From VRUE01 sp035548675 (GTDB lineage Bacteria > Actinomycetota > Thermoleophilia > Solirubrobacterales > 70-9): a stretch of 64,000 nt of DNA. Of the stretch, positions 9,121 to 18,081 are shown piece after piece; position 1 is the stretch's first letter, and every line of letters begins with the position of its first letter. The DNA lies in assembly GCA_035548675.1 (NCBI GenBank), contig DASZSJ010000089.1, forward strand, positions 1 through 64,000, read 5' to 3'. A model generated the notes under the pieces. That model was not told where the DNA came from, did not search any database, and saw nothing but the letters and a program-made list of their open reading frames with translations. Made by a program: the position numbers and the translations under genes.

Positions 9121-9166
9121 TGACTTCGCGGTTAGTGGGGCTATTGGGGTACTAAAGGCGAAGTCA
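9121..9166. repeat. 46-bp palindromic element, copy 1 (TGACTTCGC ends)
   Basis: The element has perfect 9-bp terminal repeats TGACTTCGC / GCGAAGTCA and an inner stem TTAGT / ACTAA. The same 46-bp element occurs inverted at 43009-43054 with 36 of 46 identical positions. There the inner stem is TTGTG / CATAA, with two pairs changed on both sides. It lies in a divergent intergenic space here. Confidence 0.75.
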
Positions 9167-9186
9167 GTCTCTGAGATACTCGCGGC

Positions 9187-9648
9187 GTGCGGGACAGCAC
9201 GATCGCCAAGCTCTCCAACTCGCTCGGGGCGAGGGGCCTGCGCTGGACTGGCAAGCTCAACGTGCCGCTCTACCGGCTCAGCGGCGGGTTGATCGGTGGC
9301 AAGGTCGGGCAGGGTCCGGTCCTGCTCCTCACCACGACGGGGCGCAAGTCGGGACAGCAGCGCACGGCGCCGGTCCTCTACCTCGCCGATGGCGAGAACG
9401 TGGTCGTGATCAACACCAACGCCGGCAACGCCAAGGTCCCAGCCTGGTCGCTCAACCTGAAGGCCAACCCGGAGGCCGAGGTCCAGCGGGGGCGCAAGCG
9501 CTACCCGGTCCGCGCCCGCGTCGCCGAGGGCGAGGAGCGCGAGCGGCTCTGGCGCGCCCACAGCGAACAGTACGCGGGCTGGGACTACTACCAGGCCAAG
9601 CTCGACCGCACCGCCTCGGTGATCGTCCTCGAACCCCGTGAATCCTGA
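9187..9648 (+). CDS. Deazaflavin (F420)-dependent nitroreductase family protein
   Basis: The 153-aa protein matches the Ddn family of split beta-barrel oxidoreductases: 'GGKVGQGPVLLLTTTGRKSG' followed by QQRTAPVLYL, then 'VVVINTNAGNAKVPAWSLNL' and EAEVQRGRKRYPVRARV. Members reduce quinones or nitro compounds with F420H2. The GTG start at 9187 gives a complete N-terminus. The stop lies in the repeat-rich convergent space before sigA. Confidence 0.88.
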   Translation: MRDSTIAKLSNSLGARGLRWTGKLNVPLYRLSGGLIGGKVGQGPVLLLTTTGRKSGQQRTAPVLYLADGENVVVINTNAGNAKVPAWSLNLKANPEAEVQRGRKRYPVRARVAEGEERERLWRAHSEQYAGWDYYQAKLDRTASVIVLEPRES

Positions 9649-9656
9649 CGGCCGAG

Positions 9657-9753
9657 CCTGACGGGCCGAGTGGCCCTCAGGCCAGGACGCAGGGAGCGAA
9701 GTGTGCTCTGCACATGAGCGACTGAGGACGCCGCCTGAGGACCACTCGGCCCG

Positions 9754-9758
<5 letters not shown>
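9657..9758. repeat. AGGACGC-core hairpin element, copy 1
   Basis: The arms 9657-9682 and 9733-9758 are 26 bp with one mismatch. They enclose the segment CAGGACGCAGGGAG, a small apical stem-loop, and GACTGAGGACGCC. The same two conserved segments, with unrelated stem sequence, occur at 20342-20504. The right arm overlaps the last bases and stop of sigA. Both copies lie between convergent transcripts, so a bidirectional terminator or structured RNA is possible. Confidence 0.75.
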
Positions 9759-10890
<1,132 letters not shown>

Positions 10891-11081
10891 CGGTTCGATC
10901 TCACTGCCTCCGCGCTACAACCCTCTCCCCCTGGCAGGGGAGGCCGACCCCAACGCTCCGGCCGCAGCGAAGTATAGGCAGAAGGAATCGGTTCGGTCCG
11001 GAGCGCGGGCGCGAGCGCCGAGGCCGGGCGCGGGGACCGTGCCGGGCGGGCCGGCGATTCCGTTTGCATAGGCTTACGGCG

Positions 11082-12089
11082 ATGGCCTCGCGCTCGACGA
11101 TCACCCCCGCGCGCTCGGCGCCCGACGTGCAGTCGGGCGTGCCCGCCACCCAGGTCAGCCTCTCGCGCGTCGGCGTCACCGGGGTCGAGAAGGTGATCCG
11201 GGTCAAGGCCGACGGCACCGAGAACCTCTACCACGCCAACTTCGAGTGCTTCGTCGACCTCGAGCCGCAGCAGGCCGGCGTCCACATGTCGCGCTTCGAG
11301 GAGAACGTCGGCGGGGCGATCGACGAGGTCGTGCTCGGCGAGGCCTTCCGCGCCGAGGTCCTCGCCGCCCACATCGCCGAGCGCGTGCGCGAGACCCAGC
11401 ACGGCCGCCGCGCTGAGGTCTCGGTCGAGGCGCGCTACCCGGAGACGGTGAAGACACCGGCGAGCGGCCACTCGACCCAGGAGATCTACGGCCTCTTTGG
11501 CACCGCCGTCGCCTCCGAGCAGGGCACCCGCACGCTGACCGGCGTCCAGGCCCAGGGCATGACCGCCTGTCCCTGCGCGCAGGAGATGGTCGCCGAGCTG
11601 GGGCGCGAAAACCTCGCCGCCGCCGGCTTCGACGCCGAGCAGGTCGAGCGGGCGATCGAGGCGGTCCCGGTCGCCACCCACAACCAGCGCGGCATCGGCA
11701 CGCTCTACGTCGGCTGCCCCGAGGGCGGCGCGACCTGGATCGACGCGCCGGAGCTGCTGCGCCTGGTCGAGAGCTCGATGAGCTCGGAGATCTACGAGCT
11801 GATGAAGCGACCCGACGAGCTCGCCGTCGTCGCCAAGGCGCATTCCCAGCCGCGCTTCGTCGAGGACTGCGTGCGGGAGATGATCCGCGCCGTGGTCGAG
11901 GGCTACCCCGAGCTGCCGGCCGAGGCCTTCGTCATGGCCCGCCAGGAGAACCTGGAGACGATCCACCGCCACAACGTCGTCGCCGAGCGCTACGGCACGC
12001 TCGGCGACCTGCGCCGGGAGCTGGCCAGCGGCGAGCACCAGGCCCGCCACACGACGATGCGCGAGTGGCTGGAGTCGCCGGCCGGCTAA
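11082..12089 (+). CDS. folE2: GTP cyclohydrolase FolE2/MptA type
   Basis: The enzyme converts GTP to a dihydroneopterin triphosphate or cyclic phosphate for folate-type cofactors. The family signature GVQAQGMTACPCAQEMV carries the metal-binding cysteine region, and the conserved THNQRG follows about 65 residues later. Length (335 aa) fits the MptA-type family best known from archaea and some bacteria. ATG 11082 was preferred to the in-frame TTG at 11064. The gene is divergent from sigA and its TAA overlaps the stop of pgsA on the other strand. Confidence 0.87.
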   Translation: MASRSTITPARSAPDVQSGVPATQVSLSRVGVTGVEKVIRVKADGTENLYHANFECFVDLEPQQAGVHMSRFEENVGGAIDEVVLGEAFRAEVLAAHIAERVRETQHGRRAEVSVEARYPETVKTPASGHSTQEIYGLFGTAVASEQGTRTLTGVQAQGMTACPCAQEMVAELGRENLAAAGFDAEQVERAIEAVPVATHNQRGIGTLYVGCPEGGATWIDAPELLRLVESSMSSEIYELMKRPDELAVVAKAHSQPRFVEDCVREMIRAVVEGYPELPAEAFVMARQENLETIHRHNVVAERYGTLGDLRRELASGEHQARHTTMREWLESPAG

Positions 12090-12640
12090 CGGTCGACGGC
12101 TGTCTTGCGTGGTTCCGCCAGGCGCCGGCGCAGGCCGAAGAAGTAGTCGGCGCCGCTGATCACGGTGGCGGCGACGGCGAGGTAGACGAGGACGTCGACC
12201 CAGGCGGGCGCCGGGTTGGTCGCGATCAGGGCGATCACGGCGGCGATCTGCAGCACCGTCTTCACCTTGCCGAGCCAGCTGGCGGCGATCACAACGCCGC
12301 GCTCGGCGGCGATTGCGCGCATCATCGTCACCGCGAACTCGCGGGCGATGATCACCATCGCCACCCAGGCGGCGAGCCGGTCGAGCGAGACGAGCGAGAC
12401 GAGGGCGGCGACGATCAGCAGCTTGTCGGCGATCGGGTCCATCAGCTTGCCGAAGGTGGTGACCGCCCCGCGCGAGCGGGCGAAGTAGCCGTCGAGGCCG
12501 TCGGTGGCGGCGGCGAGGGCGAAGACCGCGGCGGCGAGGGCGTCGCCGTTGGGCGTCTCGTCGAGCAGGGCGACGACCACGACCGGCACCGCGAGGATGC
12601 GCAGCAACGTCAGCGCGTTGGGCAAATTGAGCGGAAACAC
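12086..12640 (-). CDS. pgsA: CDP-diacylglycerol-glycerol-3-phosphate 3-phosphatidyltransferase
   Basis: The membrane enzyme makes phosphatidylglycerophosphate, the committed step to phosphatidylglycerol and cardiolipin. The CDP-alcohol phosphotransferase signature is complete: DGLDGYFAR-x8-G-x3-D-x3-D (within DGLDGYFARSRG...FGKLMDPIAD), at residues about 47-72. Several hydrophobic helices flank it, and 184 aa is the usual length. The N-terminus MFPLNLPNALTLLRI is typical for PgsA. It lies downstream of the MMPL gene on the same strand with a 49-bp palindromic element between them. Confidence 0.93.
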   Translation of the reverse strand: MFPLNLPNALTLLRILAVPVVVVALLDETPNGDALAAAVFALAAATDGLDGYFARSRGAVTTFGKLMDPIADKLLIVAALVSLVSLDRLAAWVAMVIIAREFAVTMMRAIAAERGVVIAASWLGKVKTVLQIAAVIALIATNPAPAWVDVLVYLAVAATVISGADYFFGLRRRLAEPRKTAVDR

Positions 12641-12664
12641 CCGCTCACTCCCCCTCCCCTTGGG

Positions 12665-12713
12665 GCCGACGGGCCGAAAGCGTGTCGATATGTCACGTTT
12701 CCGGCCCGTCGGC
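12665..12713 (-). repeat. 49-bp palindromic element, copy 1 (GCCGACGGGCC ends)
   Basis: The ends GCCGACGGGCC and GGCCCGTCGGC are perfect 11-bp inverted repeats around a core with AAACGTG...CACG. A copy of the same length, about 45 of 49 identical, occurs at 47048-47096, also oriented with the preceding gene. The left arm encodes the last residues (ADGPET) and TGA stop of the MMPL transporter. Confidence 0.8.
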
Positions 12714-14933
12714 GGTCGAGGTGGTTGGCCCGTCGGCGGTCGCGGTCGCGGTGGCCAGGGCGGCGTCGCGGCGGGCGAAGTAGTCCTCGCCCTCGATGCT
12801 GATGTGGGGGACGAGGCGGCCGAGCCAGCTTGGCATCCACCAGGCGCGCTTGCCGAGCAGGACCATGATCGCCGGCACGAGCAGGCAACGGACCAGGGTC
12901 GAGTCGATCGCGATCGCGACCGCCAAGCCGACGCCGAACTCCTTCACCACCGGGTTGCCGTTGAGGACGAAGCTGGTAAAGACGCAGACCATGATCGCCG
13001 CCGCCGAGGTGATCACCCGGCCGGTGTTGGCCAGGCCTTCGATCACCGCCTCCTTCTCGTCGCCGCTCTTGCGGTAGTGCTCGCGCATCTGGGTGAGCAG
13101 GAAGACCTCGTAGTCCATCGAGAGGCCGAAGAGGATCGCGAACATCAGCAGCGGCACGAAGCTGACGATCGGGATCGGGTTGTCGAGTCCGATCAGCGAG
13201 GAGCCCCAGCCGAGCTGGAAGACGGCGGTGACGACGCCGTAGGCGGCGGCGACCGAGATCAGGTTCATCGCCGCCGCCTTGACCGGCACCAGCAGCGAGC
13301 GGAAGGCGAGCAGCAGGACGACGAAGCTGAGCGCGACGACGATGCCGATCATCAGCGGCAGCTTGTCGCCGATCTGGGTCGCAAGGTCGATGTAGCCGGC
13401 GGTCTGGCCGCCGACGTAGGAGCTCGCCGCGGTGCCAGTGAGCGCCCCCGGGATAACCGTTTCGCGCAGGTCTTCGACCAGGGTGACGGTCTCATCGGCC
13501 CAGGGCGCCGATTTGGAGATGACGGTGAAGACCGCGACCGTCCCCGCTTCGTCGAGGGTCGGTTCGGAGACCTCGGCGACGTCGGCGGCACCGCCGATCG
13601 CTTTCTCCAGGACCGGCAGCACCTGCTTCGCTTCCGCCGGGCTTTCGAATTCGGAGGCGATCAGCAGCGGGCCATTGACGCCGGGGCCGAAGCCCTGGGT
13701 GAGCCCGTCGTAGGCCTGGCGCGCGGTGGTCGACTTGGGCAGGGCGCCGATGTCGTTCTGGCCCAGCTCGAGCTGCAGCAGCGGGATCGCGAGCACGATC
13801 AGCACCGCGAGCGAGGCGATCGCCGAGCGCCAGGGGCGGTTGGCGACGCCGCGCGCCCAGCGCCGCCAGCCGTGCGGCTCCCTGTCGTCGGGGTGGGTCT
13901 TGCCGAACTGGACGCGCAGCGAGTTGATCCGCGGCCCGAGCGCGCCCAGCATCGCCGGCAGCAGGGTCGTCGCCGCCGCCACCGCGACGACCACCGCGAT
14001 CGCGGCGGTGAAGCCGAGCGTGCTGGCCAGCGGGATGCCGGCGAAGGCGAGCGAGCAGAGGGCGATCACCACGGTGAAGCCGGCGAAGACGACGGCCCCG
14101 CCCGCGGTCGCGGTCGCCCGCGCCACCGACTCGCGCATCTCCATCCCTTCGGCGAGCTGCAGCTTGTGGCGGGTGACGATGAAGAGGGCGTAGTCGATGC
14201 CGACGCCGAGGCCGATCATCGTCGCCAGGGTGGAGGCGACGCTCGGCACCTGCACGGCGCTCTCGAGCAGGCGGATAACAGAGAGCGAGCAGGCCAGGCC
14301 GAGGATCGCCGAGGTGATCGGCAGCACCATCGCCGTCGCCGTGCCGAAGGCGAAGAGCAGGATCACGATCGCGGCGGCGATGCCGATCGCGTCGCTCGCC
14401 CCCGTGTCGGGCTTGGAGAGCTGCTGGCCGACGTAGGCGCCGATCGAGACCTTCAACCCCGCTTCTTCGGCCGGCTTGCCCGCGTCGAGCACCGCCTGCG
14501 CCTGCGCTTCGGTCAGTTCGCTGGGGCCGACGTCGAGGATGACCGGCGAGTAGCCGACCGAGCGGTCCTTGCTGAGAAAAGCCGCGCCCGCGGGGCTGAG
14601 CGGACTGACTGCCGAGTTGACGTCGTGCAACGCGTTCAGCCGCTTGACGCTCGCTTCGACCGCGGCGGCGTGCTCGGGCGAGGTCAGCGTCCCCCCCGCC
14701 TTCGCCTGGAAGACGAGTGGGTTGCTGCCGTAGGCCTGTTCGGGCAGGTTGTCTTCGAGCAGTTCGGTCGCCAGCGTCGAGTCGGTGCCCGGCAGCGTCA
14801 GGTTGTCGTTGGTCTTGCTGTCGCCCGCCTGGCCGATCAGAACCAGGGCGACGGCGATAACGATCCAAGCCGCGATCGTCGGCCAGTGATGGCGAGCGCA
14901 AAAGCGCCCGATCGCGTAGAGGGGGCCGGTCAC
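12693..14933 (-). CDS. MMPL/RND-family transporter (about 746 aa)
   Basis: This is a proton-driven RND-type exporter of the MMPL class, which moves lipids or drugs across the membrane. Two repeats are evident. Each has a periplasmic domain followed by a helical bundle. The first bundle includes 'IGLGVGIDYALFIVTRHKLQ' and the second 'ILFGLSMDYEVFLLTQMREH', the acidic/aromatic segments of the MMPL proton relay. GTG 14933 is eight bases after the upstream lipoprotein stop and starts the first helix region correctly; the longer frame to 15020 would overlap that gene. The C-terminus has the duplicated phrase TADGP, because the palindromic element at 12665-12713 contributes the final codons. Confidence 0.92.
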   Translation of the reverse strand: MTGPLYAIGRFCARHHWPTIAAWIVIAVALVLIGQAGDSKTNDNLTLPGTDSTLATELLEDNLPEQAYGSNPLVFQAKAGGTLTSPEHAAAVEASVKRLNALHDVNSAVSPLSPAGAAFLSKDRSVGYSPVILDVGPSELTEAQAQAVLDAGKPAEEAGLKVSIGAYVGQQLSKPDTGASDAIGIAAAIVILLFAFGTATAMVLPITSAILGLACSLSVIRLLESAVQVPSVASTLATMIGLGVGIDYALFIVTRHKLQLAEGMEMRESVARATATAGGAVVFAGFTVVIALCSLAFAGIPLASTLGFTAAIAVVVAVAAATTLLPAMLGALGPRINSLRVQFGKTHPDDREPHGWRRWARGVANRPWRSAIASLAVLIVLAIPLLQLELGQNDIGALPKSTTARQAYDGLTQGFGPGVNGPLLIASEFESPAEAKQVLPVLEKAIGGAADVAEVSEPTLDEAGTVAVFTVISKSAPWADETVTLVEDLRETVIPGALTGTAASSYVGGQTAGYIDLATQIGDKLPLMIGIVVALSFVVLLLAFRSLLVPVKAAAMNLISVAAAYGVVTAVFQLGWGSSLIGLDNPIPIVSFVPLLMFAILFGLSMDYEVFLLTQMREHYRKSGDEKEAVIEGLANTGRVITSAAAIMVCVFTSFVLNGNPVVKEFGVGLAVAIAIDSTLVRCLLVPAIMVLLGKRAWWMPSWLGRLVPHISIEGEDYFARRDAALATATATADGPTTSTADGPET

Positions 14934-14940
14934 GCCAGCA

Positions 14941-15546
14941 TCATCCCGCTTCGCCGGGCGGCGTGGGCGGCGGGACGTCACCGGTCTCAAAAGGATCGGG
15001 GACCGAGCTGGCCAGGCCACCGCCGAGCAACTGGCGGAGCACGGTGACGTGCTGCGCGTGACTGGCAGCGAGCGCCGCGGCGAGCATTCGCGGCGCGCCC
15101 GTATTCATCTGTGGAACGGCATCGAGCGCCTGCGCAAGCGCAGCGTTCTCCGCTTCGTAAGCGAGCAGCAGGGCGTCCCGGCGGGTCTTCGGAGCCGGCG
15201 CTTCGGGTTCGACTGCTGCGGCGTCGGCTTCTCCCCCGACGCCGCGGATCGCCTTGGTCACCGCGTCGACGTGAGCCTGACTTTGGCCTCGATACTGGCC
15301 CACCACGGCGAGCGCGCGGCCGCGCAGGAGCGGCAGGGCCCGGCGATAGGCGTCGACCGTGGCCAGTTCTCGCGAGAGCGCGGCGTTGAGCACCGCGACG
15401 TCGGCCGCCTTCTCGCTGTCAGTTGACGCCCCCTGCCCGCTGCGCCCGCAACCCGCAAGCGCCAGTATGAGCGCGCTCAGAAAGACGACGACGCGACCGA
15501 GGCCGCGCCGCCGACTGCTGATGGCAAATGCTCGCTCCGAGCCCAT
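14941..15546 (-). CDS. Lipoprotein with ferritin-like helical domain
   Basis: The N-terminus carries a lipoprotein signal with lipobox LALAGC (Cys about residue 33). The mature part is helical: 'ADVAVLNAALSRELATVDAY', QSQAHVDAVTKAIRG, YEAENAALAQALDAV and ASHAQHVTVLRQLL. Glutamate and histidine spacing resembles ferritin-like (DUF4439-type) bundles; metal binding is not proven. It ends eight bases before the MMPL gene, suggesting an envelope partner of the exporter. Confidence 0.72.
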   Translation of the reverse strand: MGSERAFAISSRRRGLGRVVVFLSALILALAGCGRSGQGASTDSEKAADVAVLNAALSRELATVDAYRRALPLLRGRALAVVGQYRGQSQAHVDAVTKAIRGVGGEADAAAVEPEAPAPKTRRDALLLAYEAENAALAQALDAVPQMNTGAPRMLAAALAASHAQHVTVLRQLLGGGLASSVPDPFETGDVPPPTPPGEAG

Positions 15547-15602
15547 AGGCGGGCGCGAAGCATAAGAGGAGTTCTAGCCGCTTTTGCTCAAAAAATCTAG
15601 AT

Positions 15603-16250
15603 CTATTTGGTTGACTTCTTGGCTCGACCCTTTTTCAGGCCTTTAGCTGCCTTCGCCTCCGGCGGCAGGCCTTCGAAGTTCATCAGGACGGCCGTAGCCG
15701 GAATTCCCTCCTCGCCGGACTTGGCGAGGCGCTTGGCGCTTTCAGCATGGATCTTGATCAAACCCTCGAGAGTTCCAGCGACGAGGTCGACCGAATCCGC
15801 CCAGCCCTTCTCGTCGACGACGCCAGGAGTCCAGCTGATGTGACGATCGTCCCGGGCATCAAAGGTGCCGCCAGCGAGTGCCCCAACAACGTCGTTCATG
15901 ATCATCTGGATGGCCGATGAGCTCACGCCCGGCTTGACTGAATCCGGAAGAGCCTGCCAGTCTTTGTCCGTCAGGAAGGCTCGCTCAGTGGCCCTGTAGT
16001 AGTGCTCCACTGCGCCCCGCCGTGGCTCCGTCTTGACCATTTCAATGCATTCGAAGTCCTTGAGGACTTTGACGTGGTAGCTGACCTGGCTCAGGCCCTC
16101 TTCCAGCTCCTTCGAGAGTTCATTGGGGCTCGCCATCCGCTCGTTGAGGATGGTCAGGATCTCAACGCGTAGCGGATGTGCGAGCGCCTTTACAAGGCGC
16201 TGGTCGACCCCGATCTCTTTCTTTTGCTTGGTCTTGGTTTTTGTGGCCAA
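15603..16250 (-). CDS. ArsR-like winged-helix regulator, paralog A
   Basis: The N-terminal domain is an ArsR-type winged helix: 'VDQRLVKALAHPLRVEILTI' then MASPNELSKELEEGLSQVSYHVKVLKDFECIEMV. The C-terminal 120 residues are helical with a Lys-rich end (KKGRAKKSTK). The start is TTG 16250, eight bases after GAGGAG. It is 215 aa, exactly as long as the second regulator at 17275-17922, and the two share the pattern '(R)RGAVEHYYRA'. Such paired regulators are frequent in Solirubrobacterales; the ligand is unknown. No metal-binding cysteine motif is seen. Confidence 0.85.
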   Translation of the reverse strand: MATKTKTKQKKEIGVDQRLVKALAHPLRVEILTILNERMASPNELSKELEEGLSQVSYHVKVLKDFECIEMVKTEPRRGAVEHYYRATERAFLTDKDWQALPDSVKPGVSSSAIQMIMNDVVGALAGGTFDARDDRHISWTPGVVDEKGWADSVDLVAGTLEGLIKIHAESAKRLAKSGEEGIPATAVLMNFEGLPPEAKAAKGLKKGRAKKSTK

Positions 16251-16598
16251 AGCGACTCCTCATTTTCGTTATTACAGCTTGAACCACTCCATCGTATTGA
16301 ACCTAAAGCCAATATCCAAGCCAAAAGTGATCTTTGGAGGCGTGAAATTTAATACTGGAACTTTTTCCAGCACTCGATTGGTCTAAAGCATCGTATCGGA
16401 TGGGTCGCGACCTCCAACCGCAAGAGCTGACGATTGCGAAGGGGGTGAGCAGGGTGAAGATCGGGAAAACAGACCAGGTCGTTCCGCTGCTTTCGATTAC
16501 CAAGCTGCGCTGAAATTGAAACGACCGGCGGATCGATCTTGGGCCCAAGATCGATCCGCCGGTCGTCGCTGCCCGCATGGACGTGATTCAGTGCGGGC
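16251..16598. other. Divergent non-coding region between HTH regulator and udgB
   Basis: About 350 bases of lower GC without a credible gene. It holds a small palindrome CTGGAACTTTTTCCAG near 16356-16371 (possible operator of the HTH gene), the 46-bp perfect palindrome at 16521-16566, and a 7-bp stem-loop GCCCGCA/TGCGGGC (16571-16577 and 16592-16598) immediately before the udgB ATG. Confidence 0.6.
16521..16566. repeat. 46-bp perfect palindrome without spacer
   Basis: The arms are 23 bp each (centre GGGCCC, outer end ACGACCGG) with no mismatch and no loop. It lies 33 bases upstream of udgB in a divergent region, so an ordinary terminator is unlikely unless it ends an unseen transcript. Confidence 0.85.
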
Positions 16599-17354
16599 AT
16601 GCCCAGAACTCGTCGCGATCCGGCTGCCGAGGGATTCTCACTTCTCGCTGCCGAAGTTCACGCCTGCAGGCGATGCCCGCGCCTAGTGGCCTGGCGCGAG
16701 GAGCGCGCGGCTGACCCCCCACGCCGCTACCGGGGCGAGGTCTACTGGGGACGGCCCATCAGCGGGTTCGGGGATTACGCAGCCCGAGTGGCAATCGTGG
16801 GGCTGGCCCCCGCCGCACACGGCGCCAACAGAACCGGGCGAATGTTCACGGGGGATCGATCCGGCGATTGGCTTTATGCGGCCCTCAACCGGGCCGGATA
16901 CGCCAACCAATCGGTCAGCGAGCATCGCGATGACGGCTTGCTCCTCAGCGACATCTACGTCTCGGCCGTGGTGCGTTGCGCACCGCCGGCCAATCGCCCG
17001 ACTCCTGGGGAGCGGGACAACTGCCTCCCCTTCCTGGAGCGCGAGCTGGCGCTGCTGAGAAACTGCCGGACGATCGTTGCCCTCGGCGGCTTTGCGTGGG
17101 ACGGAACGCTGAGGGCGCTCCGGGCCCTAGGCGAGGACGTTCCCAAGCCGAAGCCACGATTCGGCCACGGTTCCGAGGCAAAGGCCGGAGACTGGACCCT
17201 GCTCGGCTGCTACCACCCCAGCCAGCAGAACACCTTCACCGGCAGGCTGACCGAGCCGATGCTCGACGCGATCTTCACTCGGGCTCGCGAGCTTTCGCGC
17301 GGGGCTTCGGGCTCGCCTCGCTCGGAGTTTCGAACGCCAAGATCCCGACGGTGA
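16599..17354 (+). CDS. udgB: Family 5 uracil-DNA glycosylase (UdgB)
   Basis: The enzyme removes uracil and other deaminated bases from DNA. Motif A is 'GLAPAAHGANRTGRMFTGDR' (residues about 71-90), as in thermophile and actinobacterial UDGb, without the Asp/Asn of family 1. The C-terminal active-site motif is HPSQQNTFTGRLT. Cysteines in HACRRC (near residue 25) and in RCAPP...DNC (about 127-143) would hold the 4Fe-4S cluster of the family. At 251 aa the length is normal. Its 3' end overlaps the opposite-strand regulator by 80 bp. Confidence 0.92.
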   Translation: MPRTRRDPAAEGFSLLAAEVHACRRCPRLVAWREERAADPPRRYRGEVYWGRPISGFGDYAARVAIVGLAPAAHGANRTGRMFTGDRSGDWLYAALNRAGYANQSVSEHRDDGLLLSDIYVSAVVRCAPPANRPTPGERDNCLPFLERELALLRNCRTIVALGGFAWDGTLRALRALGEDVPKPKPRFGHGSEAKAGDWTLLGCYHPSQQNTFTGRLTEPMLDAIFTRARELSRGASGSPRSEFRTPRSRR

Positions 17355-17922
17355 TCGTCATCGGTGCAGCGTCGTCGCCAGCCAACCGCTGCGCGCTCTT
17401 CTCCTGGATCGCGGTCAGGCACTCGAGAGTCTGGTTCATCAGACAGACGACTTCCTCCCAACTCTGCCGGTCGACGCGGGCGGGCAGCCAGGTCACGTGC
17501 TCATCGGCGTTCTCTCCCAGCGTTCCGTGTTTCAGTGCCGACGCAGCATCGTCAATCAACAGCTGCATAAAGCTCCCCGCGATGTCCGCCCTCAGCGATG
17601 GGGGGACCTGGCGCCACTGCTCGTCATCGAAGAAAACGGTCTGCCTTGCTCGAAAGAAATGCTCGACCGCGCCGCGACGGCGCTCGCTCCTGACCCGCTC
17701 GATGCAGCCAAGCTTCTCGAGCTGTTCGATGTGGTGATAAAAGGAGCTGACGTCGGCACCGATTTCCTCACCGATTTCCCGCCCGCTGGCGACCCTTTCG
17801 TTGAGCACAGCGAGGATGTGCTCCCTGACCGGATGGCTGAGGGCCTTGATAAGTCGCCGGTCGAAAAACGTCCTCAGATCATCCGACTCGCTCAGTTCCC
17901 GCATCGACTTGCCTGCCTTCAT
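17275..17922 (-). CDS. ArsR-like winged-helix regulator, paralog B
   Basis: The protein is a second 215-aa regulator with an ArsR-type winged helix: 'FDRRLIKALSHPVREHILAV' then ASGREIGEEIGADVSSFYHHIEQLEKLGCIERV. The C-terminal ligand or dimerisation part shares 'RRGAVEHFFRAR' and the segment QLLIDDAASALKHGTLGEN with the same layout as paralog A. ATG 17922 follows a GGGGGT ribosome-like site. The palindrome CCAATTATTAATTGG lies about 90 bases upstream between this gene and the ThiF-like gene and may be its operator. Confidence 0.85.
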   Translation of the reverse strand: MKAGKSMRELSESDDLRTFFDRRLIKALSHPVREHILAVLNERVASGREIGEEIGADVSSFYHHIEQLEKLGCIERVRSERRRGAVEHFFRARQTVFFDDEQWRQVPPSLRADIAGSFMQLLIDDAASALKHGTLGENADEHVTWLPARVDRQSWEEVVCLMNQTLECLTAIQEKSAQRLAGDDAAPMTITVGILAFETPSEASPKPRAKAREPE

Positions 17923-18012
17923 GAGACCCCCTAGCTAGGTTCGACGTCCCGGCCACGATAGATCTCTGGACGTACCGAAAAGGTGCCGAAATCGGGGGAG
18001 CGCCGCTATTTA

Positions 18013-18027
18013 CCAATTATTAATTGG
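18013..18027. promoter_or_regulatory. AT-rich operator-like palindrome
   Basis: CCAATTATTAATTGG is a perfect 7+1+7 palindrome in an otherwise GC-rich divergent region, followed by ACTCTTTTGAGT. It is placed to control the HTH regulator, the ThiF-like gene, or both. No experimental operator is known to me for this family. Confidence 0.45.
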
Positions 18028-18081
18028 AACTCTTTTGAGTAATGGACCGGTCTCACGCGTATCCCCAAGGAGGTGGGCAGC

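Noticed and set aside
12504..15047. Very long plus-strand frame opposite the MMPL gene
   Set aside because: The translation is Arg/Asp/His-rich low-complexity sequence typical of antisense frames in GC-rich DNA; the minus strand encodes a clear transporter.
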